Origin: G963675935 sp963823895
Lineage (GTDB): Bacteria; Planctomycetota; Planctomycetia; Pirellulales; Thermoguttaceae
DNA: 64,000 bases
Assembly: GCA_963823895.1 (NCBI GenBank)
Contig: CAWGNG010000030.1
Location: 270,139-334,138 of the forward strand
Direction of reading: 5' to 3'
The translations under genes were made by a program, and so were the position numbers. Of the stretch, positions 43,171 to 51,407 are shown in pieces. Every line of letters starts with the position of its first letter. The stretch's first letter is position 1. The notes below the pieces were generated by a model that worked only from the letters and a program-made list of their open reading frames with translations, searched no databases and was not told where the DNA came from.

Positions 43171-43593
43171 CTATTTTGGCAGGAAGTAACCCCGGCAGAT
43201 AAGTGTTACGTCGGCGGGAATCGTTGCTGTAATCAGTGACTCGACGCTGCGAGGCTTGTCGCAAGGTCCCACCGCGATTCGCCATCCCTGCCAGGGCCAA
43301 GGAAAGCTGATGCTGGTGATGATTGTCTGACAGGAGACGGGCGTACCTGAGATGCTCGCCGAGGCGGTGAAGTTCGCCCCGTTATTGCCCAAGTTGACGG
43401 CCAAATCGCCCCTTCTCATTTCCACGGCGAGCATCAGTATTCCCCCGCCCGGCGATGGCGGCAACTGGCAGTTGAGCCGCAAAGTCCTTTTCGGCGGCGC
43501 ACTTGCCGCACTGACTGGTGTGACCTTGACGTCGAGACTGCGGCTTGGCTCGGCAAACCGGGAAACAAGCGGCACGCTCGCAAAATCGCGCAA
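43171..43593 (-). CDS. C-terminal part of the large glycosidase-like gene after a frameshift
   Basis: A frame of about 140 codons opening at the point where the upstream gene loses homology-like order. Contents: RFAEPSRSLDVKV, then LAVNLGNNGANFTASASISG, a beta-sandwich-like end, stopping 17 bases before the GH84 start. Removing one G from the GGGG run near 43620 joins it to the main frame as VPAGADRRLRDFASVPL. Confidence 0.6.
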   Translation of the reverse strand: MRDFASVPLVSRFAEPSRSLDVKVTPVSAASAPPKRTLRLNCQLPPSPGGGILMLAVEMRRGDLAVNLGNNGANFTASASISGTPVSCQTIITSISFPWPWQGWRIAVGPCDKPRSVESLITATIPADVTLICRGYFLPK

Positions 43594-46186
43594 GCGACGG
43601 TCGGCTCCCCGCCGGCACGACTTCCAACAGCGTCACCTGCGACGGACGAACGCCAAGCGCCGCCGTTGAGCCAAACGATGGGCCGTCGGCGGTCAGTCTG
43701 GCCGGCGCGGGATACCAGCGGTAGATGTCCCACCGCCCCGCATCGGGCAATCCCCACGCGGAGTTCAACTCCAGTCGCAAGGTCTGATCGGATAGCGTGC
43801 AATTGTTGATCGCCAAGAACGCCCGCTGGCCGTCGCTGCAACAGTAGCCGTAGGGTTCGTTCTTCCAGGGATTGCCGAGGATGAAGCGGGAGTTGCGAAA
43901 GCAGTCGGGCCGCTCTCTCAACAGCGCGATGAAGTCGGCCAGTTGGCTGCGTTCGAGTTTCGACAGGCTGCCGTCGTCCGACCACGGCTGGGCCAAGAGG
44001 CTGCCGCGGGCGATGTCCATGATGAAACCTTCCTGCCATCGCTCCTTACCCACGCCGCTATTCCATCCCCATCGCGAAAGCCAGACGCCGAGCGAATCCT
44101 TGCCCAATTTCGGCGTGTCGTCGCAGAACCACTGCGCCTGATCGAGCCCGACGGGGATGCTGTCGCGGATGTAAGGGGCCGGACACGCGCTGGGGTGCGC
44201 CGCCTCCAATGCCAGGCCCGGATCGAACGAGACGTCTCCATACAGCAAGTGCCAAGGCGAGCGACAGCCCCAGTAGAGCATGATGAAAAGATCGGGACAC
44301 TCCCGATCGAGGTCGCGGGTTATGTCGGCCAATGCGTTCCAGATGGCTTCGGTCGAGTAAACGCCGGGCAGATGGCGATGCCGCGGGTTGTAGCAGATCG
44401 ACATGTTGCCGTCCATCTTCAACAACCGCAGATTGTTCTTGCGGATGTGATTGATGAACGCCCCGGTGAACATGCCCTTGAGCGGCTCCTCGGCGATGCA
44501 CAGCCAGGGTAGTTCCGGCTGGTAGGGGCATGTCGGGTCATGGGTCAAATCGGGCCACAATTTGGGATTCTCGCCGCAAGTCCAGGAGAGCGGCCCGCTA
44601 ACATCGTTCCACAGCGCAAAGCCGATTCCAAGCTTTGCCAGTTCGTCGCGGATGCGGCCGAATCCCTTGGGATAAGTCTTCGTGTTCGGGTGTTCGATGT
44701 CCCCCTTGATGTCTCGCCAAAGTTCGAGGCAGTAGAAATCGAACTTGCAGCCCGACTCTCTGACCTCGGGTGCGATGACGTTTTTGATCTGGTCGAGCAT
44801 GTACGATGCGGGTCCACCCCACCAGTCTTCGTTTGGCCACGCGCCGAAGGGATCGAAGATCGCGTAGGGCTTGTCGTGCTTTCGCACGACGCGGCGCATG
44901 CGGCTCTGGAGGTGGGCGAGGAAAGCACGCCTCGCCCCGCCCGCCGGGCCGACGCCGAGCACGGTTTCCATGCAGGAGAACGATTCCCGGCTCTGAAGTA
45001 TCTTGCCCGGATAATGCCGCAGGATGACGCGGCCGTCCTGCCCGATTGCCCAGCCGGCGGGATGGGCCAGCGCGGCGAAGAACTGGTCGTCGATGTAGAC
45101 CGGGAAACCTTGTTCCCCTTCCGAGACGGAAAGGTCCGTGGTGAAGTCGCCGAGCCGCACGTTCAGCAGCCGGACTTGGCTGGCGGAGTTATTTTGTACT
45201 TCCGTAAACTTGTGCAGCACCGGTTCGCTTGAATTCCAGCGATACGTCATGGTGGCCGTAATCTTGCGATCGGCGGCCGCAAGTTGGACTTGGACCTGGC
45301 ACTCGTCGCCGCCCGGAGCGATTTTGACGTGGGTCACCCGCAGCTTCGGACTGACAAACGACTTGCCGACGGCCAGGTATTGCTCGAATTGCCCCGGCCA
45401 ATAGTATCGGGCCGACAAATCGCGTTGGTGTCGAGGGTCGAGTTCGTTCAATTTCGCCGTGCGGCACTTGTAGCCGGCCAGTTGCAGCGCGATGACGTTG
45501 TCCTGGCCAAATCGCAGAAAACGGTGAACGTTCGATTTCGGACCCAGATCGAAGAGGCCCGGCTCGCTCCAGCGGGTGCTGTAGCGTCGCGTACCGACCT
45601 CATGCCCGTTGACGAAGACCCTCATGTAGCGATACTCGAACAGTCCGAACCCGCCCAGCACGAGCGACAGGTCCTTCTCGTTGCTGTCGTTGGGCAGGAA
45701 GACGCGGGTTCGAGCCCAGTAGTAATCGGACAACTCGGGGCTTTCCGGCGTGCCGTACGACATCGGCGGCGTGCGCGTGTACCAGCCGGAGTCGTCGAAG
45801 TCGTATGCCGCGCATCCCTGCTTGTAGCCCCCTTCTTCGTCGGGCCGAACGAATCCCGGCTGGCCGCTCGCCATCTTCCATCCGGTGATGAACAGGCGGC
45901 GGTCGGCCGCATCCAGATTGAACTCGACCTCGGCCCCGGACCCCAGGGAGATGCGCGTGCCGGTCAATCGATTCTGCCAAGCGACGCCCTTCAGTCCGTC
46001 GGCCGTGTCGAGCCGATAGACGAAGGCGGGCGAGATCAGATCGATCTGCGAGCCGCTGCGCACGGCGGTGCATTTCGCGGTGGAATTGCCGCCTTCCGAC
46101 TGCGCGGAGCCGACCAGCGCCGTTCCAAGAAGAAGGAGCGTTGCCAGGAGGACGATGCCGGCGGTTCTTCGCGGGAGTGGCTGCAT
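43382..46186 (-). CDS. Large secreted glycosidase-like protein (frameshifted near its end)
   Basis: 934 codons; the last 75 or so are out of frame. Signal peptide (GIVLLATLLLLGTALVGSAQ), a beta-sandwich domain about 35-400 (DFDDSGWYTRTPPMS resembles a carbohydrate-binding jelly roll), then a barrel with PFGAWPNEDWWGG, FDFYCLELWRDIKGD, FALWNDVSGPL and LLKMDGNMS. The overall layout suggests a GH31/GH36-type alpha-glycosidase, but the catalytic Asp pair cannot be assigned by eye. It starts 24 bases after the symporter gene. Confidence 0.65.
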   Translation of the reverse strand: MQPLPRRTAGIVLLATLLLLGTALVGSAQSEGGNSTAKCTAVRSGSQIDLISPAFVYRLDTADGLKGVAWQNRLTGTRISLGSGAEVEFNLDAADRRLFITGWKMASGQPGFVRPDEEGGYKQGCAAYDFDDSGWYTRTPPMSYGTPESPELSDYYWARTRVFLPNDSNEKDLSLVLGGFGLFEYRYMRVFVNGHEVGTRRYSTRWSEPGLFDLGPKSNVHRFLRFGQDNVIALQLAGYKCRTAKLNELDPRHQRDLSARYYWPGQFEQYLAVGKSFVSPKLRVTHVKIAPGGDECQVQVQLAAADRKITATMTYRWNSSEPVLHKFTEVQNNSASQVRLLNVRLGDFTTDLSVSEGEQGFPVYIDDQFFAALAHPAGWAIGQDGRVILRHYPGKILQSRESFSCMETVLGVGPAGGARRAFLAHLQSRMRRVVRKHDKPYAIFDPFGAWPNEDWWGGPASYMLDQIKNVIAPEVRESGCKFDFYCLELWRDIKGDIEHPNTKTYPKGFGRIRDELAKLGIGFALWNDVSGPLSWTCGENPKLWPDLTHDPTCPYQPELPWLCIAEEPLKGMFTGAFINHIRKNNLRLLKMDGNMSICYNPRHRHLPGVYSTEAIWNALADITRDLDRECPDLFIMLYWGCRSPWHLLYGDVSFDPGLALEAAHPSACPAPYIRDSIPVGLDQAQWFCDDTPKLGKDSLGVWLSRWGWNSGVGKERWQEGFIMDIARGSLLAQPWSDDGSLSKLERSQLADFIALLRERPDCFRNSRFILGNPWKNEPYGYCCSDGQRAFLAINNCTLSDQTLRLELNSAWGLPDAGRWDIYRWYPAPARLTADGPSFGSTAALGVRPSQVTLLEVVPAGSRPSLARFCERAACFPVCRAKPQSRRQGHTSQCGKCAAEKDFAAQLPVAAIAGRGNTDARRGNEKGRFGRQLGQ

Positions 46187-46209
46187 GGCGTGATCTCTTC
46201 AACGCGAGG

Positions 46210-47472
46210 TCAATTCGAGGACGCTTCCGGGGGTTGATGATCGGTCTCTTCCGAGGAAGAGAGGTGCAAAGTGAACTCGCCGCTCGGGGAGTCGATAACG
46301 CGGCGTACGAGCCACCCACCGAATCCGAGTGCGGCGGACACTCCAATCGCAAACGTGATCCAATCCATGACATAGATGGCGTTCGTCGCCAAGACCAATC
46401 CCAGGCAAGCCAAGACGCCGATTGTGCAGTTGAATATCAGTCGGCCGGTCGAGGGGATTCCGACGGTTGCCGACTCGTTTTCGGGACGGATTGGCCCCCA
46501 AAAACCAGGTGGCCGACATCGCTGATAGAAGCGTTTCAACGTCTGCGGTGATTCCGCCGGTGTCAGCAGGGTCGCGATTATCAGGATCAGGAAACTCAAC
46601 CCGAACAGGAGTCCCAAGCCTTGCCACATCGGATGCTTGGCGGCATTCTGGAAATCAAACACGAACCAGATCAGGATCGACAACGGCAGGCCCAGCACGA
46701 TTGCCGACAGCTCGCCCCACACGTTGAAACGCCACCAGAAAAAACGAAAGAACGAAAGCGGCAGCAAGAAGATCACCATCGCCGAGTTGATGAACATGAA
46801 CCAGCCTATCACCTGCTTGACGTAGAGAACGGCCACCAGACTGGCGGCGACAAACAGAATCAGGGTGGTCAGCCGGCTAACCCAAATCTCGCGTCTCGGC
46901 GAGGCGTGGGGATCCCACGGGCGATAGATGTCGTTGATAACGAAACTGCTGCCCCAGTTGATCAATGCGCTGAGCGTGGAGGTATAAGCCGCCACCTCGA
47001 CCGAAATCAGCAATCCCACCAGGCCGACCGGCAACGCCGCGCGACAGCGGAGAATGACCTCCGCCCAGGCGCGGACCGGATCAATCACGGTCATTCCTTT
47101 GGGCGTGGGGATTGTCTTGGCGAGATTTTCGGGCCAGAAGAGCGTCAGCGCCACCAATCCCACGCCGATCAGCGGAAGAACCCTCAGCGACAGCGCCAAG
47201 AAGCAATTGAAGAGCTGCCCGGCGATTGCGTGCCCCTCGTTTCTGGCGGCCATGAATCGCTGCGCGGTCGAGCCCTCCCCTGCGGTGGGCGAGCCGGCGA
47301 AGAAAATCCCTTGCAGCACCAAGATCACGATCGTAAACAGCAGGATGGAATTCTCCGGGGCCGAGGCGACGTTCACCGGCGGCACCTGGCGCCAACGCCT
47401 CGGGGCGTGTGGCGCGGATCGTCTCCAGAATGTGCGACAAACCACCCTGTTGAGCCATCGCAATAAAGACAA
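46210..47472 (-). CDS. SSS-family sodium/solute symporter, C-terminal part
   Basis: The last 380 or so residues form seven or more transmembrane helices (ILLFTIVILVLQGIFF, VGLVGLLISVEVAAYTSTLSALI, ILFVAASLVAVLYV). The LISVEVAAYTSTLSALINWGSSFVIND block is typical of SSS transporters. The first 30 codons of this frame are not coding; the true start lies in the gene's N-terminal frame at 47081-48061, so the gene is split by a one-base shift near 47390-47410. Confidence 0.8.
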   Translation of the reverse strand: MSLLRWLNRVVCRTFWRRSAPHAPRRWRQVPPVNVASAPENSILLFTIVILVLQGIFFAGSPTAGEGSTAQRFMAARNEGHAIAGQLFNCFLALSLRVLPLIGVGLVALTLFWPENLAKTIPTPKGMTVIDPVRAWAEVILRCRAALPVGLVGLLISVEVAAYTSTLSALINWGSSFVINDIYRPWDPHASPRREIWVSRLTTLILFVAASLVAVLYVKQVIGWFMFINSAMVIFLLPLSFFRFFWWRFNVWGELSAIVLGLPLSILIWFVFDFQNAAKHPMWQGLGLLFGLSFLILIIATLLTPAESPQTLKRFYQRCRPPGFWGPIRPENESATVGIPSTGRLIFNCTIGVLACLGLVLATNAIYVMDWITFAIGVSAALGFGGWLVRRVIDSPSGEFTLHLSSSEETDHQPPEASSN

Positions 47473-48061
47473 ACACCGTGCAGCCGATCAGCAGGATGAT
47501 GAAGTGCAGGATTTCCGTAACTACTACGCCCATCAGCCCGCCGAACATCGTATATAGAGCCGTCGTGCCGCCGAAGATCAAGAGAATCTGCCATTCCTCC
47601 ATCTGCACGATCGGCGCGATCGTCTTGGCGAAGAAACCGGTGATGTATCCGATCAGCAGCACCGAGAACCCGAAGCAGCAGACCAGGGCGTAGATCTTCC
47701 GCGCGACCGCCGCCGGCCGGCCGCCATAGCGGAGCGTATTCAATTCGGCGGTGGTCATAATCCGCATCCGCCGCCACATCGGCGCCCAGACGATCGCCAC
47801 CAAGGGCATCCAGACGATCCAACTCGCCCACCACAGCCAGTTGGCGGCCAGGCCGTAAGTGAGGATGAACGCCACGAAAAGCCCGTTGCCCGACTGGTAC
47901 GTCGCCGTGTTCGAGATAGCGATGGCCCACCAGGGCAGGTTGCGGTCGCTGGTGAAGTAGCTGACCGCCCCGTGGCGCGAGGAGAGACGGACGACGCCGG
48001 TCCCCGCCGCGATCGAGGCGACAACCACAAGAACCACCACGGCCCAGTCGATCCACGTCAT
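47081..48061 (-). CDS. SSS-family sodium/solute symporter, N-terminal part
   Basis: From ATG 48061 with GGAG upstream. Helices WAVVVLVVVASIAAGTGVV, WIVWMPLVAIVWAPM, ALVCCFGFSVLLIGYITGFF and ALYTMFGGLMGVVVTEILHFIILLIG, with the SSS pattern LPWWAIAISNTATYQSGNG. Coding runs to about 47400 (HILETIRATRPEAL), after which it continues in the other frame. Likely imports a sugar or sugar acid released by the neighbouring glycosidases. Confidence 0.82.
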   Translation of the reverse strand: MTWIDWAVVVLVVVASIAAGTGVVRLSSRHGAVSYFTSDRNLPWWAIAISNTATYQSGNGLFVAFILTYGLAANWLWWASWIVWMPLVAIVWAPMWRRMRIMTTAELNTLRYGGRPAAVARKIYALVCCFGFSVLLIGYITGFFAKTIAPIVQMEEWQILLIFGGTTALYTMFGGLMGVVVTEILHFIILLIGCTVFVFIAMAQQGGLSHILETIRATRPEALAPGAAGERRLGPGEFHPAVYDRDLGAARDFLRRLAHRRGGLDRAAIHGRQKRGARNRRAALQLLLGAVAEGSSADRRGIGGADALLARKSRQDNPHAQRNDRD

Positions 48062-48088
48062 GGTCTGCTCCACTACCGCCCCGTATCA

Positions 48089-48161
48089 GGCACACGCTGT
48101 GTGCCGTCTTTGGTTCTCGGGCAAACTCCCACAGTTCTCTTGTCGGCACACGGCGTGTGGC
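48089..48161. repeat. Two GGCACACnnnGTGTGCC-type palindromes
   Basis: GGCACACGCTGTGTGCC (48089-48105) and GGCACACGGCGTGTGGC (48145-48161) lie between the regulator and symporter genes. Probably REP-like hairpins; an operator role cannot be excluded. Confidence 0.45.
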
Positions 48162-48167
48162 GAGTAC

Positions 48168-49256
48168 TTACGATGACTCGCGAACAACCAACGTCGGCTG
48201 CACAATTACCGCGCGGCGCTCCCGGGCGACCTGGCCGCGATCGAGCAGCTCGAACAACAACCCGACCATCGCCGCCGCCGCCTGATCGACGTGCAACTCA
48301 AATGTGGTAACGCGCGGAGCGACAACCGTGCCGATGTCCTCATTGTCGCAGCCGATGACCGCCACGTCGTCGGGCACGCGGCGGCCGCTCCGCTGCAAGG
48401 CGGCGATGAGCCGAGCGGCGTAGAGATCGTTCACGGCCAGAATCGCGTCGGCCTTTCCCTTGGTCACGACCGCCTCGACGGCCCGCGCCGCCAATTCCTC
48501 GGAAAAGGGCGACGTCCAGTGCATTCCCGGCTGGCGGTCGGTCACCCATGCGAGCCGCCTCTCCCGCTTCAGTCCCGCCGCCGCCAGCGCGTCGCCATAG
48601 GCGCGGAAGCGGGCTCGCGCGTAGGGAAAGACCAAGTCGCTGAGGACGGTGCCGATTCGCCGCCGTCCCCGATCGAGCAGATGCTGCACGCCCGTTCGGC
48701 CGATTTCGTAGTAGTTGGGCTGCACGTAACAGGCGTTGGCCGCGGCCCGCCGTCGCGGCGTCTCCGGCTTCTCGAAATAGACCACGTTGTCGAACCGCGC
48801 CAGTTGCGGCAGCACCGTGTCGGCATAATCGGGATGGCCGTGGAAGATGCTGATGATCCCATCGACGCCGCGGGCGCGGAAGTCGTCGAGGTAGGTCTTG
48901 ACCTTCTCGCTCGTGCCCACGGCGTGGCCGACGATGAAGCGCAGGCCGCGCTCGGCAGCCAGAATCTCCATCCGCTGGATCAGCCGCGGGTCGGCGATGG
49001 CCTCGGTGTTGATCAGCACGCCGACCGCGTTGCTCCGCTTGCCCACCAGTTGCCGGGCTGCGGCGCGAGGATGGAAATTCATCCTCCGTGCTTCGTGCTG
49101 CACTCGCTTGGCGGTGGCCGGCGCAATGCCGTATTCTGCGCCGCGGCGGTTTAGGACCATCGACACGGTCGTATTGGAGAGCCCCAGCCGCCGCGCCACG
49201 TCGGTCACCGTGACGCGCTTGTTTCCCGTGGCGGACGTCGATCGCTTTGCGGGCAC
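48168..49256 (-). CDS. LacI-family transcription regulator
   Basis: 362 residues. HTH VTVTDVARRLGLSNTTVSMVLN at 15-36, hinge RRMNFHPRAAARQLVGKRSN, then a periplasmic-binding-protein-like sensor domain (GVLINTEAIADPRLIQRM, DAILAVNDLYAARLIAAL, VAVIGCDNEDIG). First gene of the minus-strand glycan operon, preceded by the palindrome at 49264-49277, so self-regulation is likely. The inducer is presumably a sugar imported or released by the following genes. Confidence 0.93.
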   Translation of the reverse strand: MPAKRSTSATGNKRVTVTDVARRLGLSNTTVSMVLNRRGAEYGIAPATAKRVQHEARRMNFHPRAAARQLVGKRSNAVGVLINTEAIADPRLIQRMEILAAERGLRFIVGHAVGTSEKVKTYLDDFRARGVDGIISIFHGHPDYADTVLPQLARFDNVVYFEKPETPRRRAAANACYVQPNYYEIGRTGVQHLLDRGRRRIGTVLSDLVFPYARARFRAYGDALAAAGLKRERRLAWVTDRQPGMHWTSPFSEELAARAVEAVVTKGKADAILAVNDLYAARLIAALQRSGRRVPDDVAVIGCDNEDIGTVVAPRVTTFELHVDQAAAAMVGLLFELLDRGQVARERRAVIVQPTLVVRESS

Positions 49257-49263
49257 GAGGTAT

Positions 49264-49277
49264 CTAAAACGTTTTAG
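49264..49277. promoter_or_regulatory. LacI-type operator CTAAAACGTTTTAG
   Basis: A perfect 14-bp palindrome with CG at its centre, the usual form of LacI-family operators, placed 7-20 bases upstream of the regulator's start codon. No other perfect copy was noticed in the window. Confidence 0.75.
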
Positions 49278-49344
49278 GCAGGATGTCGAAAAAAAAGCCC
49301 GTCAAGACGGCTGCATCAAAACAATAGGCTATCACCGCCTGCTG

Positions 49345-49432
49345 CCGGTGTCAAGCGGGGTGGTGAAGACGGGATTGTGGCGGCTGCCGCCGAACCGTTT
49401 GGGCTTCCCGTGGCCATTGGCAGGAAGAACTA
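49345..49432 (+). pseudogene. IS66 transposase remnant, left piece
   Basis: The frame ending at TA 49431-49432 reads FGLPVAIGRKN, the conserved end of IS66 transposases (RPVAIGRKNWLFAGS). The reading continues on the far side of the IS630 insertion at 50663 without loss except the TA duplication. Confidence 0.6.
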
Positions 49433-49437
49433 CTGCC

Positions 49438-50229
49438 TCAACCGACCTGAATTGACGGGTAGAGGCGTTTGAGTTTGATTCGGGCGTTGGCTGTAGTGAA
49501 ACGCCAGTCGATGCGGCATCGAGCGGTGTTTCGTGTGGATTCCCAAGCGGCAACCTCGCGGACCAGTGTGGGTTTATCGGGAATCCGCCGCCGAAGGCAC
49601 TGTTTGGTCATCACGCTTAACTCCGTCTCGGCCATGTCCAGCCAACTGCCGTGTTTCGGCGTGTAGTGAACCTCCAGCCGTTCGATCAGTCGGCGAGCCT
49701 CGTCGGGGGCAAACGCCTCGTAGAGCGAAGCCATCTTGTGCGTGTTCAAGTTGTCCATCACCAACACGATTTTCTCCGCCATCGGATAGCTGTCCACCAA
49801 CTCCCGAATCACCTCGGCGAAATCCAACGCGGTACGTCGGTCGGTCACCTTCACGCGACGCTTGCCCGCCAGCGGCTCAAAGATCATAAACAGATTGGCC
49901 GTTCCGTTACGCTCATATTCGTAATCCACCCGCGCCGGACGCCCAGGCGCGGCGGGAATCGCCCGACGTGTTTCTTTGGTCAATTGCCTGCTTTGCTCGT
50001 CAAAACACACGACCGGTCGCTGCGGATCGTAGGGCCGTTGGTAGACTTCAAGCACGTCTTCCATCGCGCAGAACAAAATCGGCGTTTTGCTCCGGCGGCA
50101 ATACCCATTGCTCTTTGCGCAGGGCTGAAGAACGTTTTTTTCAGCGTGGTGCGAACGGCCTCGCGCCCAATCGATTCGACGATCTCCAATTCCACCAATT
50201 TGTCGGCCAGCAGTTGCATCGTCCAACAC
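49438..50229 (-). CDS. IS630 transposase, DDE catalytic part
   Basis: Functional part begins near 50135, after the slippery site. Contains VVCFDEQSRQL, IVLVMDNLNTHK and LEVHYTPKHGSWLDMAE, which give the DDE-type acidic residues of IS630 transposases. Its last codons lie in the left inverted repeat. Expressed as a fusion with the N-terminal frame. Confidence 0.85.
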   Translation of the reverse strand: MLDDATAGRQIGGIGDRRIDWARGRSHHAEKNVLQPCAKSNGYCRRSKTPILFCAMEDVLEVYQRPYDPQRPVVCFDEQSRQLTKETRRAIPAAPGRPARVDYEYERNGTANLFMIFEPLAGKRRVKVTDRRTALDFAEVIRELVDSYPMAEKIVLVMDNLNTHKMASLYEAFAPDEARRLIERLEVHYTPKHGSWLDMAETELSVMTKQCLRRRIPDKPTLVREVAAWESTRNTARCRIDWRFTTANARIKLKRLYPSIQVG

Positions 50230-50579
50230 ACCCGGCCCGTTGGCGGTGACGAACAGGCCAAAGCCACCAAGTGGGCCTCTTGCACACCGTCCAGTTTGCG
50301 ATATTGTCGATTTGTGGCCGGCTTACGGTACAACGATGCCTCCCAACCTTCTTCGACGAACTGTTGCCGAACTCGGTGGACCGTCGATAAGCTGACGCCC
50401 ACCAAATCCGCAATCGCTTCGTCCACGGCGCAGGAACCTCCCTGCCCCTGATCGGCACGTAGCAACACCTGTGCCCGCTGACGAGTCGCCTTCGCCACCC
50501 GTCCTCGCGCCACAAGATCCTCCAATTGACCTCGTTCCTCGTTCGATAGCCGAACCACGTACTTGGCTTCCTTGCCCAT
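49980..50579 (-). CDS. IS630 transposase, DNA-binding part
   Basis: From ATG 50579 (AGGAGAG upstream). HTH region: VDEAIADLVGVSLSTVHRVRQQFVEEG, typical of IS630. Near 50141-50135 the RNA has A7 (CTG AAA AAA ACG); a -1 shift here moves ribosomes into the DDE frame as KKNVLQPCAKSN. Beyond that point the frame is not coding. Confidence 0.85.
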   Translation of the reverse strand: MGKEAKYVVRLSNEERGQLEDLVARGRVAKATRQRAQVLLRADQGQGGSCAVDEAIADLVGVSLSTVHRVRQQFVEEGWEASLYRKPATNRQYRKLDGVQEAHLVALACSSPPTGRVCWTMQLLADKLVELEIVESIGREAVRTTLKKTFFSPAQRAMGIAAGAKRRFCSARWKTCLKSTNGPTIRSDRSCVLTSKAGN

Positions 50580-50662
50580 GTTCGCTCTCCTGACAGGTTG
50601 TTGCCCCGGAAAGCGAAATACCATCTCCACCAAAACCTGTCAAGTCAGATCGGTTGAGGCAC

Positions 50663-50800
50663 TACTTATTCTCTGGCAGCGAGAGCGGCGGGAAGACGGC
50701 AGCGACACTCTACACGCTGGTGCAGGCCCGCCGCCGAAAGCGAGCCGCTTCGCCGTGCCGTCAGTGCTTTGTGGATTGGCGGTGTGGCGACCAGGCAGTT
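50663..50800 (+). pseudogene. IS66 transposase remnant, right piece
   Basis: Continues the left piece as YLFSGSESGGKTAATLYTLVQA, matching the IS66 C-terminal block (WLFAGSDxGGExAAxxYxLI). After about 30 residues the frame degenerates into Arg/Cys-rich sequence. Remnant of an IS66-type element into which the IS630 jumped. Confidence 0.7.
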
Positions 50801-50801
50801 G

Positions 50802-50830
50802 TTGGCAGACGTTGGAACGTCCGATATAAT
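50802..50830 (+). promoter_or_regulatory. Promoter with an internal inverted repeat
   Basis: TTGGCA (50802-50807), 17-base spacer, TATAAT (50825-50830). The spacer contains GACGTT-GG-AACGTC (50809-50822), a perfect inverted repeat that could be a repressor site. Serves the gene at 50886. Confidence 0.55.
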
Positions 50831-50885
50831 CGATCGCTAGCGAAGAACCGCTGTTCGAGGTGGGTGCTCCTTTGTGGAGACGAAT

Positions 50886-51383
50886 ATGGACCGATCGCAA
50901 AGACCTGAACTGGCGTCTGCGCTCCCGAATCGCGGGCATTCGTCCGCGTGGCGTTCTCGCGTAAGCCCGAGAAAACTGCTTATCATACTTTTCCTGGTCG
51001 TTCTGGGCATAGGCTGGGCCCAAGACTGCGGCCGGCAGCTAATTCTGCTGTCGAGCCTCAAAAGAACTCCGATCAACGTCGGATTCAGGGGAGGAAACGT
51101 CGTCTCGGTATCCTTTCCGCGCTCTGGTGCCGTGTTCGGAGATCACGATCTTCCCCGATTGCGAGGTTTTCGGTATCTAGACTCGCTCGATGTTTCCGAT
51201 ACTCAAGTCACAAATGCCGGATTGGCGGTTGTAGGAGATTTCTCCAATCTGCGGCACCTTACCGTTTCAGGCAATCAGATCACTAGCAAGCGCCAACGCG
51301 GATTGCAGGCGGAGATACCCCGGCTAGTTATCGAAAAACTGTGGCTGATTAACGGCATGAAGGTGATGGACGGCTATCAATAG
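50886..51383 (+). CDS. Membrane-anchored leucine-rich-repeat-like protein
   Basis: 165 residues from ATG 50886 (a GTG four codons upstream is possible). Single transmembrane helix about 32-46 (LLIILFLVVLGIGW), then leucine-rich repeats: YLDSLDVSDTQVTNAGLAVV and NLRHLTVSGNQIT. Function unknown; such small planctomycete LRR proteins are frequent. Confidence 0.6.
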   Translation: MDRSQRPELASALPNRGHSSAWRSRVSPRKLLIILFLVVLGIGWAQDCGRQLILLSSLKRTPINVGFRGGNVVSVSFPRSGAVFGDHDLPRLRGFRYLDSLDVSDTQVTNAGLAVVGDFSNLRHLTVSGNQITSKRQRGLQAEIPRLVIEKLWLINGMKVMDGYQ

Positions 51384-51407
51384 CCAAGCCGTGTGAGGGA
51401 AGAACCA

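Larger units (their letters stand above)
49433..50662 (-). mobile_element. IS630-family insertion sequence
   Basis: About 1230 bp with terminal inverted repeats: left 49433-49460 and right 50635-50662 match at 24 of 28 positions (core TGCCTCAACCGA). Flanked by TA on both sides, the IS630 target. Carries a two-frame transposase (49980-50579 and 49438-50229) joined by frameshifting. Confidence 0.9.

Noticed and set aside
41441..43189. 582-codon plus-strand frame opposite the GH84-like gene
   Set aside because: Antisense shadow of conserved coding sequence and of the REP-like repeats; no ribosome binding site or domain.
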